Assembly (NCBI GenBank): GCA_002245135.1
Contig: NGBS01000593.1
Location: forward strand, 94,671 to 158,670
Length of the DNA stretch: 64,000 nucleotides
DNA from: Proteromonas lacertae
Taxonomy: Eukaryota; Sar; Bigyra; Opalinata; Proteromonadidae
Direction of reading: 5' to 3'
Shown here: in pieces, positions 10,509-22,018 of the stretch
How positions within the stretch are numbered: position 1 is the first letter of the stretch
How the letters are laid out: every line of letters begins with the position of its first letter
Notes under the pieces: model-generated
The model's input: the letters and a program-made list of their open reading frames with translations, nothing else
Told to the model about the DNA's origin: nothing
Database searches by the model: none
Translations under genes and position numbers: made by a program

Positions 10509-10754
10509 ATGATATTATTTAAATTATTCAGATTATTACATATGGTAAAAGCCAAAGTCAATTCAGATTCTGTCAACAAAGATCTATTTAAATTCATAAC
10601 CTTCAATGCAGTCAGTACCACAATATTATACTCACCAGAATTTAGAAGGCTTTGCTTCAAACTAGGATATATTATACCTCTAAGAGAGGTTTATAATGAT
10701 TATTTATTTTCAGAAACTGAGAAAGTAAGAGACTTATTGAAGACAAATCATTAA
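10509..10754 (+). CDS. Small hypothetical ORF
   Basis: 81 codons from 10509, or 70 from an in-frame ATG at 10542 (MVKAKVNSDSVNKDLF). Composition is protein-like (Lys, Phe, Leu, Tyr mixed) and a stop at 10754 ends it cleanly. No signal peptide, domain or repeat is recognised. It stands alone in a sparse stretch, so it could be a chance frame or an exon of a fragmented gene. Confidence 0.35.
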   Translation: MILFKLFRLLHMVKAKVNSDSVNKDLFKFITFNAVSTTILYSPEFRRLCFKLGYIIPLREVYNDYLFSETEKVRDLLKTNH

Positions 10755-11225
10755 TATCCAGAAATAGAGATTTATTATTATAATTACATTAATATTTGTT
10801 TTTTAGAGATATTAATCAATATAAATTAATCATCAAAATAACAAGTTGTTTATAAATATGTTGAATATCACTATTGAGTAGTTTGTAGATGAATTTTAAT
10901 ATATCAGAATAGATATTAATACAATTTCAACCAATCTTTGTCATAACTATAGTAATTAAAGTAAAACAAGAAGCAGGAATAATATTTTATATAGTATGGT
11001 AGTTTGTATAAAACAAATGTAACTCAATAAGTAATTAAAATAGATTTTAACAATATAATGCTTGAGGTTTGACCGACAGACAATCAAAGCTAGATTATAG
11101 GTTTTACCTATAACCTATAGGTTACCTATTTATACAACCCTGAGAAATAGCATTTGTGTAGTTAATTCTATACATTACATATTATACACAATTATATTCA
11201 TTTTAAACAAAAGTAATTAAAATTA
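10755..11225. other. Intergenic region
   Basis: No gene is seen apart from a short palindrome at 11111-11124. AT-rich throughout. Confidence 0.4.
11111..11124. repeat. 14-bp perfect palindrome in ACCTAT-rich stretch
   Basis: TAACCTATAGGTTA is a perfect inverted repeat. It is embedded in a run with ACCTAT repeated three times (about 11106-11128) in the spacer downstream of SNRNP25. It could be a protein-binding site or chance. Confidence 0.4.
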
Positions 11226-11771
11226 TTAAAAATTAAATATTCTCTTCTTTTTATATTTCTTTGCTGTAACATTCTTCACTTTCTTTATTATTGGTTTATA
11301 TCCAAAATGCAATACACTTCCATCATGAATTCCATAGTTTATTAACTGAGTTTTGTCATCGAACAATCCAACATTGCTAGCATTTACTAATATGTACTTT
11401 TTCCACACATATTTCCTAATAACAACATATATTAAATACTTATTAATAAATACCAATGAATTCTTTTGTTTTCTACTTTTGAATTGACACTATCTTCAAT
11501 TGCTTTTTTTAAATCAAGTAAACTTCCATCATTCTTAATTATAACATCTATTTACTCAAAATACCTAAAGTATACTATATTCTTTATTATCAAATCTCAT
11601 TATTTTTAATTTCATTGCTATTCCCTTTTCATAACAAATTAATCTGTCTAATTCACTAATGTTGCTATTTTCAATAACATCACCTAGTAGTGGGTCTTTT
11701 TTTAGCATTTCATATACCTGTTCCAGCCTATCATCAGATATAACGTTTTTCATTTCTATATTCATATCCAT
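11226..11771 (-). CDS. SNRNP25: U11/U12 snRNP 25 kDa-like protein (minor spliceosome)
   Basis: Three exons (11771-11576, 11547-11454, 11415-11226; introns of 28 and 38 nt) give 159 residues. The order of landmarks matches the SNRNP25 family: DPLLGDV near residue 24, a ubiquitin-like beta-grasp region with LLDLKKAIE, then a signature R-I-H-W-x-Y-V-W-x-x-Y spanning the second splice, followed by LINYGIHDGSVLHFGY. Human SNRNP25 has the corresponding DPLL, LDLKKAI, HISWxYVWRTYHL and DYGIRNRDEVSF. The protein is a subunit of the U11/U12 di-snRNP, which recognises U12-type introns in the nucleus. Its presence implies a working minor spliceosome, and a candidate U12-type intron is in this window at 24704-24759. 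A Lys-rich tail is added at the C-terminus. Confidence 0.88.
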
Positions 11772-11864
11772 TATTCAATAATTCAATTATTTATATATCT
11801 ATTTTGCTCAAACATATGATTTGTTTCTTTATTTTAGAATTAAAAAATAGGTAGAATCTTGTTA

Positions 11865-14100
11865 ATGAATAAGATATATATTTTAATATTTTCTCTATTG
11901 CTAATACATGCATATATTAGTGATTTTAAGATATTTGTGAATGGTTTGGATGATGAAGAGATATTATTTGAGAAAAAAGCCAGTAGTGTGGAAGTTGGAA
12001 CAGATAGTGAAGAATCATTGACAGGTATATCATCAGAAAGTAGTGCAAATACTGTTCAACCTGAAATTGTTACTAGTCATGAAGAAGGAGCTACTCTGGA
12101 AGAAGGAACAGATGATGAAGGTAATGAAGAAGGTACAAATGATGAAGAAAACCCTACAAAAGATGATTCTGAAACAGAACCAGAGGATGAATTAGATTAT
12201 GAAGGTTTATATAATCGTATACAGCACATTAGTAATGCAAAAGAATTTTTACAGTGTATAAAAAGTTATAAAGTTGATGATTTGATATGTATACTTGATG
12301 AAGATATAATATTCACGAACAATGAAATGAATGATTGGAAACCGTTATATTTCAACGGAACTCTGATTGGAAACAAACATAAAATAAAAATTGAATCATT
12401 TGAATTAATATTAAACTCTAAAATAAAAGAAATTTCATATGGATTATTCTCTAAAGTAATATCAAATTCAATAATTGAAGATTTACATATTATAGTAGAA
12501 AAATCAATTACATTAACATCATCTTATGAAATAAATAACTTTGGTGTATTAAGTGGAATAATTGAAAAAAATGTAAAAATAGAAAGAGTGAGTGTAGAAA
12601 TCAATTCATTTGTAATAAATGATATAAAAAATACAGTTGGATCGAATATTGGTTTATTAGCTGGAATATGTAGCGATTCACAATCAATAAATCATATTAA
12701 TATTATAATAAGAAATATATTTACTATAAATAACTCTATTAACTTAATATATGGTAATTTGATAGGTAAGAGTAAATCATGTAGAATTAGTTATATCACA
12801 ATTATTATACCAAAATATAGTGTTAATTCAAATAATAATAATAATGAAATAATAATAACTATTGGTGGAATAATTGGTAAAAGTATTGATACTACATTAA
12901 TAGCTAGTTATATATATATAAATTATTATATAATAAATAATAAGAATAATAAAGGAGTATATAATATTGGTTTCTTAATTGGAGATGGATTAAACACTAT
13001 TTTAACTCATTCATTTGTTGTTATTCCACAGTTTTATATAAATTCAAATAATAATGATAATAATAATATTTATATTGGTGGATTCTTAAGTAAATCAAAT
13101 GGAATTAATATTACTTCTTGTTATACTACAATAGTGTTTATGAATAATGAACTATCATCAGATTTGAAGAATATTCATTATGGTGGAATATTCTATACAG
13201 GTGAAGGTAATAATGATATAAATGATTGTTATTTAAGTGGAAAAGTTGGATTATTTCAATCCAAATATTTAATTAGTGGTGATAAAGATTTAAGTAAAAT
13301 CAATATTAATACCATTATAATTGATTATACAAATTTGAATGACAAATGGAAATTATATGATTTTACTGCTGGTAATAATAGAATATTAAGTGAAGATAAT
13401 ATAAATAACCTTTACGTTATTACTGATATTGATAATATTTCAGGTTGTAATGATAAATGTAAAATAATTAAAACAAAAAACTCTGCTGATATAAATAGCT
13501 TTGAAAACATCAATTTTATTGGTGGATTTTGGAGATTCAATCCACTTGGATTGTCACAAGTACCTTTAGTTGACATTAATTCTATAATTACACAATCAGT
13601 GGATATAAATATAATGAAGAAAGTTCGTTTTTATATTCCAACAGTATATAATATATATTTCAATAATGAGAATTGGATTATTCCATTACAAGGATTACCA
13701 TATTTAGCAGATATGAATAGAATATATTTAAGTTCAACAGTTTATAGCTCTACTTATTCAGTAGATGTTAATTACAAGTATTTGAATAAGAATAAATGTT
13801 TGAATGAATGTAATCATCATGGAACTTGTATGAACAATGTTTGTATTTGTGATAGTGGATATATGGGTTTAGATTGCTCATTTTGTATATATATATATAT
13901 ATATATATATTATTATTATTATTATTATTATAGTGAATTGTATAAGTGATAATAGTAAAGTGGTTGAAGAAGTAAATGGATTGAGAAAAACAAAAGTGTT
14001 GAATGAATGTACAGGAAATGGTATTTGTAATAGAGAAAGTGGTTTATGTGAATGTAATGCTAAATTTGATGGTGTAGGTTGTAGTAAAACAGTTAATTAA
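11865..14100 (+). CDS. Secreted GLUG-repeat protein with C-terminal EGF-like domains
   Basis: Start ATG at 11865 (MNKIYILIFSLLLIHAYIS, a signal peptide). Exon 11865-13884 joins over a 49-nt intron made of AT and ATT repeats (13885-13933) to 13934-14100, giving 728 residues. After an acidic Ser/Thr/Glu linker comes a long region of GLUG-like units with the rhythm G-x-(L/I)-x-G-x-(S/K)-x-x-x-I-x-x-(C/S)-x-(T/Y), for example IGGIIGKSI and IGGFLSKSNGINITSCYTT. Such units are expected to fold as a beta-helix or beta-rich stalk. The C-terminus holds Cys-rich EGF-like modules (CLNECNHHGTC...CDSGYMGLDC, then ECTGNGIC...CECNAKFDGVGC); the second depends on the splice. No membrane anchor is seen, so it is secreted or loosely surface-bound. 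An adhesive role is inferred. Confidence 0.82.
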
Positions 14101-14197
14101 TTAATTTATACTAATTTCATATATAAATACTATATACTATTGAAAACATTAAATATAACCTAATATCAATTCAAAATATATAATATAAATATAATTA

Positions 14198-17100
14198 TTA
14201 TGTTAAATCATATTCAACTAAAAATGTTCTTATCTCATTTGGTTTTATCTTCACTATATAATCATATTCTTTCACTACATGTGGTCTAGCTATTCTTATA
14301 TGTTGCACTTTTTGTCTTCTTACACTTTCTAGTGAAATTATTCCTCCTAAATCTCTTTCTTCAATTTTCTATATAAAAATAAAAATATATTATTATTATT
14401 ATTATAATACTTTAATATTTGGTATATTCAAAGAAGCAAATAAATCAATCACCACATCTTCATTATTGACATTTATATTCTCTAATCTCAACAAAATAGA
14501 CTTTTTAGTCTCATATGTATTAATTGATAAAACATGAAGTGTATTAGCTAAACTACCTTTAACAATAGAATAATTTGGTTTAAAATCAGTTGGTAAAGTA
14601 TTCTGGTTATATTGTATATAGTTTATAAGTGGTTTATTAAACAACATTGTTCTATATTTCATCATTAATGGTTTTATTACTTCATATTTATTACATAATA
14701 AATAGGAAGTACTTATAAATACCATATTGTCATCATTATAATCTTCATTTATTCCATTTATATTTCGATTATATAAAATCTCTAACTCATTATCTGATGG
14801 AGAACTAATCGAATGACTCATTTCATTGATTATTCCTATCGCATTTGTACCATCATTCATTATAATAGAAGTAGATGAGGGATAGTAATTACCAGCTATA
14901 TTTTCACTTATTTCTTTCTTATTGTTATTATTTCTTTTATGTTTATAAAATGACAATGAATTTAAATCACTTTCTATTATTCCACTATTATTCAAATTGG
15001 TTGTGAAATGATGAACAATTTCTTTATTTTTTTCAACCTTTTTATTTTCATAAGTTAATTCAATAAACTCTCGATTATCTCCAGTCATATATACTCTGTA
15101 ATTAACAATATAATTGTCAGTGTATTTCATATACATTTCATGAGCTACATTTCCTTTATAAATAGTAGTTTCTAGCTGTTTATCAGTTGTTATTGGATAT
15201 TTAATTGCATCAATTGGAACAATCAAATAATTGAAAATATATTCGTTTTCTTCTTCAGTTATAATATCTTCCAAATCAATTAAATTCCTATCTGTTTCAT
15301 CTTTAGTTGGGTTTGGATTAAATACATAAATAGGAATACCATTTTCATCTCTTTTACCAATATTTGAATATAATATTTCATCACCATTAACATTTGTTAT
15401 TTGTCCAATAATAAACACTTCTTTCACATTACTATCATAAGGTAAAATTATTTTCTTTACATCTTCATTTTTGTATGTAAATTTCACACTTTTATGTTTT
15501 ATTGGTAAATGATTGTAATATGTCTTTAATGGAGTGGTTGTTATTGTGTTTCTAAATGAAATAAAGTCAATTTCTATATCAGAATTCCATTTATAATCCA
15601 TTATATTGTTATTCTCGACATTAACTCTACTTAACACTATACTAAATCCTGTTTCATTAACATTCAATATATTTGACACAATTGTTTCTTTATTCATTAT
15701 TCCAACTAATGTATAATATACTTCAATATCATTATTTAACGATTTTTTATATGAATTTTTAAATGGAATGAAATATGTTCTTGTTGTATTAATATCATTC
15801 TTTCCTATTTTAAATGTATCATATATTACATCTTTTGATAGTGTTTCTGGTGCTATTGGAACAAATACATTTGTTATTTCAATATTATCATCAGATTTAT
15901 AATAAAATGATTCATATACTGAAATATGAACATCATCAACATCAATGCAATTCAATATATATCTATCATTCTTATTAACGACATTATTTTCAGAAAATAA
16001 GATTGAATTTATTTTATCAAATTTAGTTGGAAAAGAATAATCTTTTTGCATTACGAAATCATTAATTTTTGTTGTGTATTTATTGCCAAAATAAGGCTTA
16101 GGACGAAAAACAAATTCATTGGATGTTATATCTGTTATTTCATCATCTTTACCATCTGCTGGAATGTAGTAGTATAAATTATGACCAAGATTGACTTGAT
16201 AATTAACTTGTCTGTTTGTTACATTTGATATATAATCTATTAGAAATAATAATATGTAAATATATACTTGAATCTGGTTCAACTGTCAATGATAATTTAT
16301 CATTTTGAATAAAGTTTGAAGTGGATAAGATTCCTAGAGGTAAATCTTCTTTTCCTTTTGTAATAGTAACAGAACAATAACTTACTGGAAAACAATGGAT
16401 TGGGAAATATAATGTATAATTACCATACTGGTAAAATGAACTGTAAGTTGGAATTAAATTGACTTGAGCTGTAATTGAATGATCAGTTGAATCTTTTAAG
16501 AGTAAATCTGTTCTATTGACAATCATATGAACCTATATTTTATAAACATAATAATAATAATACCACTTGAGTTATAGCCCATGATAATGGATTATAAATA
16601 TATAAAATAACCATTTCTCCCTCTTTCAATTGATTAATAATTGATGAATTCTTATGTTTTATATAACCAGAAGGTAAATTGGATAATTCCAAATACATTG
16701 TTGCTAATATATCATCAATTTTATCATTTGCTTTGTTTAAATTGTAAATTGTCGATTGCGCTACTTGTTGTTTTTCTGTTCCACCGACTGTGTGATGGTG
16801 ATAACTTGAACTTATTATTCTTCGAGTTTTCTATTTATTTGTAAATTTAAAAATAATAATATAAATCATACATCTACATCTGATTCATAATTATAACAAC
16901 TTGACACATTGTTAATACAACTGAATGTATATAATCCTTCCAATACATGCAAATTACTGTGACTTTTTCTATTTATAATAATACATAAATACAGGTGTAT
17001 TATACTGTATTAATAATTTCTCTTTCATTCTTGATGAATAATATCCAACTTCATATTTATGGGGTTGTTTTATATAATTCAATAAGTTACCTTCATATAA

Positions 17101-18160
17101 TTTCCATCTTGAAATATCAATGTCATTTATAACTTTAAAATATTCATCCAATGTTGAATACTGTATTTTAATATCTTTATATTCTTTATTAATATAATTT
17201 ATTAAGTCGTCCATTTGTGTATAAGGAACTGTGCTTGCAATAAATGAATGATAACCTCCAAAGGGTATAAACACGTTATTATCATTATTATAATATTGAT
17301 TCTTCTCTTTTACTACGTTTATGAAATTATCAGCGATATTTTTGATATTTACATTATAGTCATCTAAATTTGGGTTTGTATTAATCCAATATTGATTATC
17401 ACTTTCATCTGTTACTCTTTTTGTGGTAGTGAAATCGATAATTAAAGGCGATTCATAGGAATCATCTAGAATATGAACAAATATAGTCTATTTATTATAA
17501 ATAACGTAGATACATTCATATTTTCTGATGTTTTCCATAAAAATTCCAACTCTTTGTTCTTCATTCTCTCTATTTTAGTAATTTCGTCAATCTCACTTAT
17601 GACGATGTATTTTACCCCCATCTGAGAAAGGATACGAATATTATCTTTACTGTAATTTTTTATGTTTGTTAACCAAGCTACTTTTGGAGTAAAATTAAAT
17701 TCGTTTTTGAGAAATCTTAATCCCACTGTCATTTCATCTATTATCCCTTCATAATAAGTTGTGACTTGGTCATTAACAACCCATCCACCGAAATTAAACT
17801 CAATCTAAAAATAATAGAATTAAATACTTGGTGGTTACTAACTAATTTCTTCATCCTGTCTTTCATTGAATCATTTTGTTCTTCATACCATCTATATAGA
17901 TCACTTATTGATGAAAATGTGAATCTTCTTTGAGGATTGTCTTCTAAAGAATGAATGAGTGAAGTGAACATATATCTCACATCCTAATAATAGGACATTA
18001 AATATTATACCTTTACATAATACTCGTCTTTCGATTGAAGCCAACCCGGCTCTGTATGAGAGTGTGGAACAATATATATCTTTAGCTCTTCTTCAAGTGA
18101 TATACAAATGAAAAACAGAATTAAAATCACATAGCTCATAAAGTATTTTTTGTTTTTCAT
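14198..18160 (-). CDS. GH38 alpha-mannosidase homolog with altered active-site residues
   Basis: Nine exons (18160-18011, 17983-17828, 17804-17514, 17487-16985, 16968-16872, 16830-16564, 16532-16268, 16236-14411, 14368-14198) sum to 1,242 codons. The start MKNKKYFMSYVILILFFICIS is a signal peptide or anchor; an ATG at 18190 is also in frame. GH38 landmarks appear in order: IVPHSHTEPGW, GGWVVNDQVTTYY, TPKVAWLTNIKNYS, LEFLWKTSEN, FIPFGGYHS, GYYSSRMKEK, YHHHTVGGTEKQ, and a long beta-rich C-terminal half. In active enzymes the corresponding sites are HSHNDPGW, W-x-I-D-P-F-G and HHD. Here the zinc-ligand Asp is Glu, the nucleophile Asp is Asn, and the D of HHD is His. I infer a GH38-fold secretory or lysosomal protein that may have lost or changed its chemistry. 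The intron 16984-16969 would be only 16 nt. Confidence 0.82.
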
Positions 18161-18248
18161 TTTTATAACGATCAAATTTTTAATAATCACAATTATTATT
18201 CTTCATAAAATAGAGAAATTAACAAATAAAAAATAATTATTATATCAT

Positions 18249-18342
18249 TTAATCACTATCAGTTGAATAATAAGTACTACTACACACATCATCATCATCA
18301 TACTCATCTTCATCCGTTGTGTTTTCATTTTCATTTTCATCG

Positions 18343-18376
<34 letters not shown>

Positions 18377-19853
18377 ATTCTGAGCCATATTCTGATCCAT
18401 CATCCTCATCTTCATCATCTACTCCAAATTTGATAAACTGGTTGTGGTTAATTGACGATTTCACCACTGACCTTCTGAAAATTTTATTATCCTTCAATTC
18501 ATTGATGTCATCTATATCACTCTCATTTGACGAATCTGCCTCTTCAAAACACACCATATCAGCTTCACTACCACTTTCATAAGCATCTGACTCTATAGAT
18601 GAAGCATGGTACTTCAAACTACTCAAATACCTGTAATACTTTGGTTTATTCTCTTTCTCACTGATAGAACTAGTATCACTATCATGACCATCCTCACCTT
18701 CAGGTTTTTCTTTCTTCTTTTCATCTCCATCAGCAGCTATTACAATATCTATAACATCTTCCTCATCTGTAGAGTTTTCATCATTTTTATCAATCATTCT
18801 ATCATTGTCTTCACTTAATTTAATAGTCTGTGGAGTTGGTTCAGATTTTGGTTGTGAATTATTTGTCGATGTAGTTGAAATGACTTTTTTCACAGGCGTA
18901 GATTGAGAGGAGGAGATATTTGAAAATTTTGATTTGTTATCATCATCAGATAGTAAATGTTCAGTAAATAAACTATCACTATCTGATTCATGATTATTAC
19001 TATTATTGATTCTTTCTTTTTCATTATTTTCTCTTTCAAGTCTTTCTTCTTCTTCTTTTTCTTTACATTCTTTCTTTTCTTCTCCCATTATTTCTTTAGA
19101 TTCAACTATTATTTTATCCATATTTACATCATTATTTATAATCATTTCATCATTCTCATCAAATTTCAATTCTCTCAATACATTCATACTCATTAAAGAA
19201 TCATTACTTCCATCACTACTATCGTCATCATCATCATCAGTTGTAGTCATTAAATTATCATCTTTAGAAGGAATATAATCTGAATCATCATCATCATCTT
19301 CTTCTTCAGAATCTGAACTATTATTTTTATCACTATTATCATTGACTGTATGGTCAAATAATCTCATTGTACTATCACCAAAATCAGGTTTTGTTTCACC
19401 CAACATACACATTTTCTTTATTTCTAAATCTCTTTCTGTAGCAGTATTTCTAATATTATCAGTGGTGTTGTTGTTATTGAATAAATTGAATTCATTATTT
19501 TCACTATCTTCTTTACTGAAAATATCTTTTCTAATTCGAAGTTTCCTTGGTTGGATTAATACATCTTCTTCTATGTCTGTTTCATTCTCAGTTTCTGTGT
19601 CAGTTGCTGATTTAGCATCAAAAATAACATCACCATCACCACCACTTTCATCATCATCATCATCTTCTTCTTCTTCTTCTTCCTCATCATCTGCATCATC
19701 ATCAGGTAATGAAGGAAAGTGAAATCCTTTATCATTTTTCTCAAAATTATTTAATTCAATTGCATTACCATAAAAGTTGAATAAATCTGAAACACCATTA
19801 AATATATTGCAAAGACCATCATCATCATCACCATCATCATCATCTGAACTAGA

Positions 19854-19889
<36 letters not shown>

Positions 19890-19933
19890 TGTTGAGATTG
19901 TAAAAGGAATTGTAGTAGAAAGAGATGGAGTAT

Positions 19934-19965
<32 letters not shown>

Positions 19966-21844
19966 GCTGCTTGTTGTTGTTGTTTATTACTGTTTATTAT
20001 ATGTAATGGATGATAATAGTACGACTGAAGATCTGTTAATTCTATTGAATGGATATTAGAAAAATAAATTGTATTATTATAGTTTAACTGTAAATATTCT
20101 TTTATTGGATTAACTGCTGTCAATTTACCATTCATTGATTTACCTGTAAGTAATGAAACGACTATATTTCTATTTAAATAAAAGTTATATATTTCATATG
20201 GAGATAATGGATGTTGATTTAAATTGATGATACTATTGCTATTATTATTATTTAATATTTCTACAATTGAACAAATTGTCAATTCATTTTCTATATATTT
20301 ATTTAATTCACTATTTAAATAAATACATATATAAATAAATAATATACTTAAAATATAATAATCCTAAATGTAAATTTTCATATTTTGTATTTGCATAATA
20401 ATTAAGGGGATGAAAATGCTTACAAGATGGATATTTTGAATTATAAGAACGAATTAAATAGCTTGATTTATCAGATATAATTAAATATACACTATATATA
20501 AATAAACTATAATAAATATACATTTCATTTTCATTTAGTTTTATTATACTATAATCTCTTACTTTTATAGTTAATTTACCTATCAAAATTTTCATTATAA
20601 AAATAGATTTCACTGTCTTTATAGATTTCAAGTGAATATGGATTAATATCGAGTGTATAAAGAGGAACAGTAAGTGTGATATATTCTTCTTGTTGTTGTT
20701 GTTCATTTGATTTACTTTCTTTATTATTATTACTATTTTGTATAGGTTTATTTTCTAATAATATTATCTGTATATTACTAGTTGCTTCACTAATAAAAAT
20801 ATATACACAAAATACAATAATACAGTGTATTTGAGAGTATTTTCTTAATAATTGCAGTTTTGATGGTTGTTAGTTTGTCTTCAATGATTTTATAATCCAC
20901 CACTTGATTTACATATATATTATCTTCTATTCTTTTATTATAATATAATAAGGAAGGTTCTGGATAGGTTTTTATATTCTTTATTGAGTTTATTAAAACT
21001 GAATATTCATTTTTATTCAAATCAACATTTTTAATGTCTAAGATAATTCCTGAATGTACTGGTTCCATTGAAGTGATTATTACTTCATCATTTATTTTTA
21101 ATACATCTATAAATATGTTATGATATATATAAATAATATAATTATACTTTTCTTTAACTTTCTTTCATAATCTTTCAATTTCTTATTAAAAAGCTTTATA
21201 TTTATTCGATTCTTATAATCTTTATTTAGTAATGAGTAAGCAAGACAGTTTAGAGGAGTAGAAAGGTTAAAATGTGGGAATTTGTAGGAATTTGATATAT
21301 AACAGAGGATATCGGAAGGGTATTGAAAAGGAAGGGTTTGAAATAATAATTGATAAAGGATTATTCCAATGCTCCAAATATCAAAACTTGGATTTATGTT
21401 GTGGTCTATGATATATTCTGGAGAAAAATTGATGGCTGACAAAGAAGTGCTATTTATTAGTGGTAAAGGAAGTAAAATGGATAATGAGGAGGTGATGTGA
21501 ATTGTGTCGATTGAGAGGTTGCCAAACACTATATCTAGAGAATGCACAGTTTCAACACATTTAGATATTTCTAACATCCATTTTATTATTATCTAATAAT
21601 AGAACTACAATAAATACAGTCTGATCAAGTTTCACTTTGCTATTTTTCTTTGAATCATCTAATATATCATGTAGGGTTGGATATTTTACACCATAATCTG
21701 TAGAATAGTAGAAATTATCTATTATCATAAATATAATTTCAATACTAGGACATCTTTGGCTTAAGTACATCTATAAGATAAATAAATTGATTTCAATTAT
21801 ACCAAGATAGATAAATGTTTGTTTGCCTCATCCTCTTTTTCCAT
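18249..21844 (-). CDS. Pseudokinase with Sm-like region and long acidic low-complexity tail
   Basis: Seven exons (21844-21803, 21770-21618, 21592-21148, 21106-20824, 20789-20614, 20579-20348, 20310-18249) total 1,131 codons. One intron (20613-20580) begins GTGAAA rather than GTAT but restores frame. The N-terminus lacks a kinase glycine loop and Lys; a C-lobe is visible (KWMLEISKCVETVHS, VFGNLSIDT in place of HRDLKxxN, FSPEYI, FDIWSIGIILYQLLF) and no DFG is present. A beta-rich middle follows. A short Sm-fold-like stretch then appears (IVVSLLTGKSMNGKLTAV, then HSIEL). The last 500 residues are Asp/Glu/Ser/Asn-rich with poly-D, poly-T and poly-N runs. The domain combination is unfamiliar. A chromatin or RNA-linked scaffold is only a guess. 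Confidence 0.68.
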
Positions 21845-22018
21845 AAGTTACACTGTAAGGTTTAAAACCACAAAAATGAAAAAGAAGTGAGTTTGACCTA
21901 AAAAAGTGACTTTTTGACCGAACATTTCTCAAACGCTTTTCAACCTTTTTTACACTAATTATTCAAATAAACACAATTATAATCAAAATTATATATAATA
22001 AACATTATTATTATTTTA

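Noticed and set aside
17627-17635. GTATCCTTT on the minus strand, a perfect U12 5' splice-site match
   Set aside because: It lies inside a conserved GH38 coding stretch (NIRILSQMG) that reads through without a break, and no matching branch site follows.
18319-20013. Several long plus-strand open frames rich in Ser, Leu or Val
   Set aside because: They are antisense shadows of the poly-Asp/Glu/Asn tail of the minus-strand gene, with simple-repeat composition.
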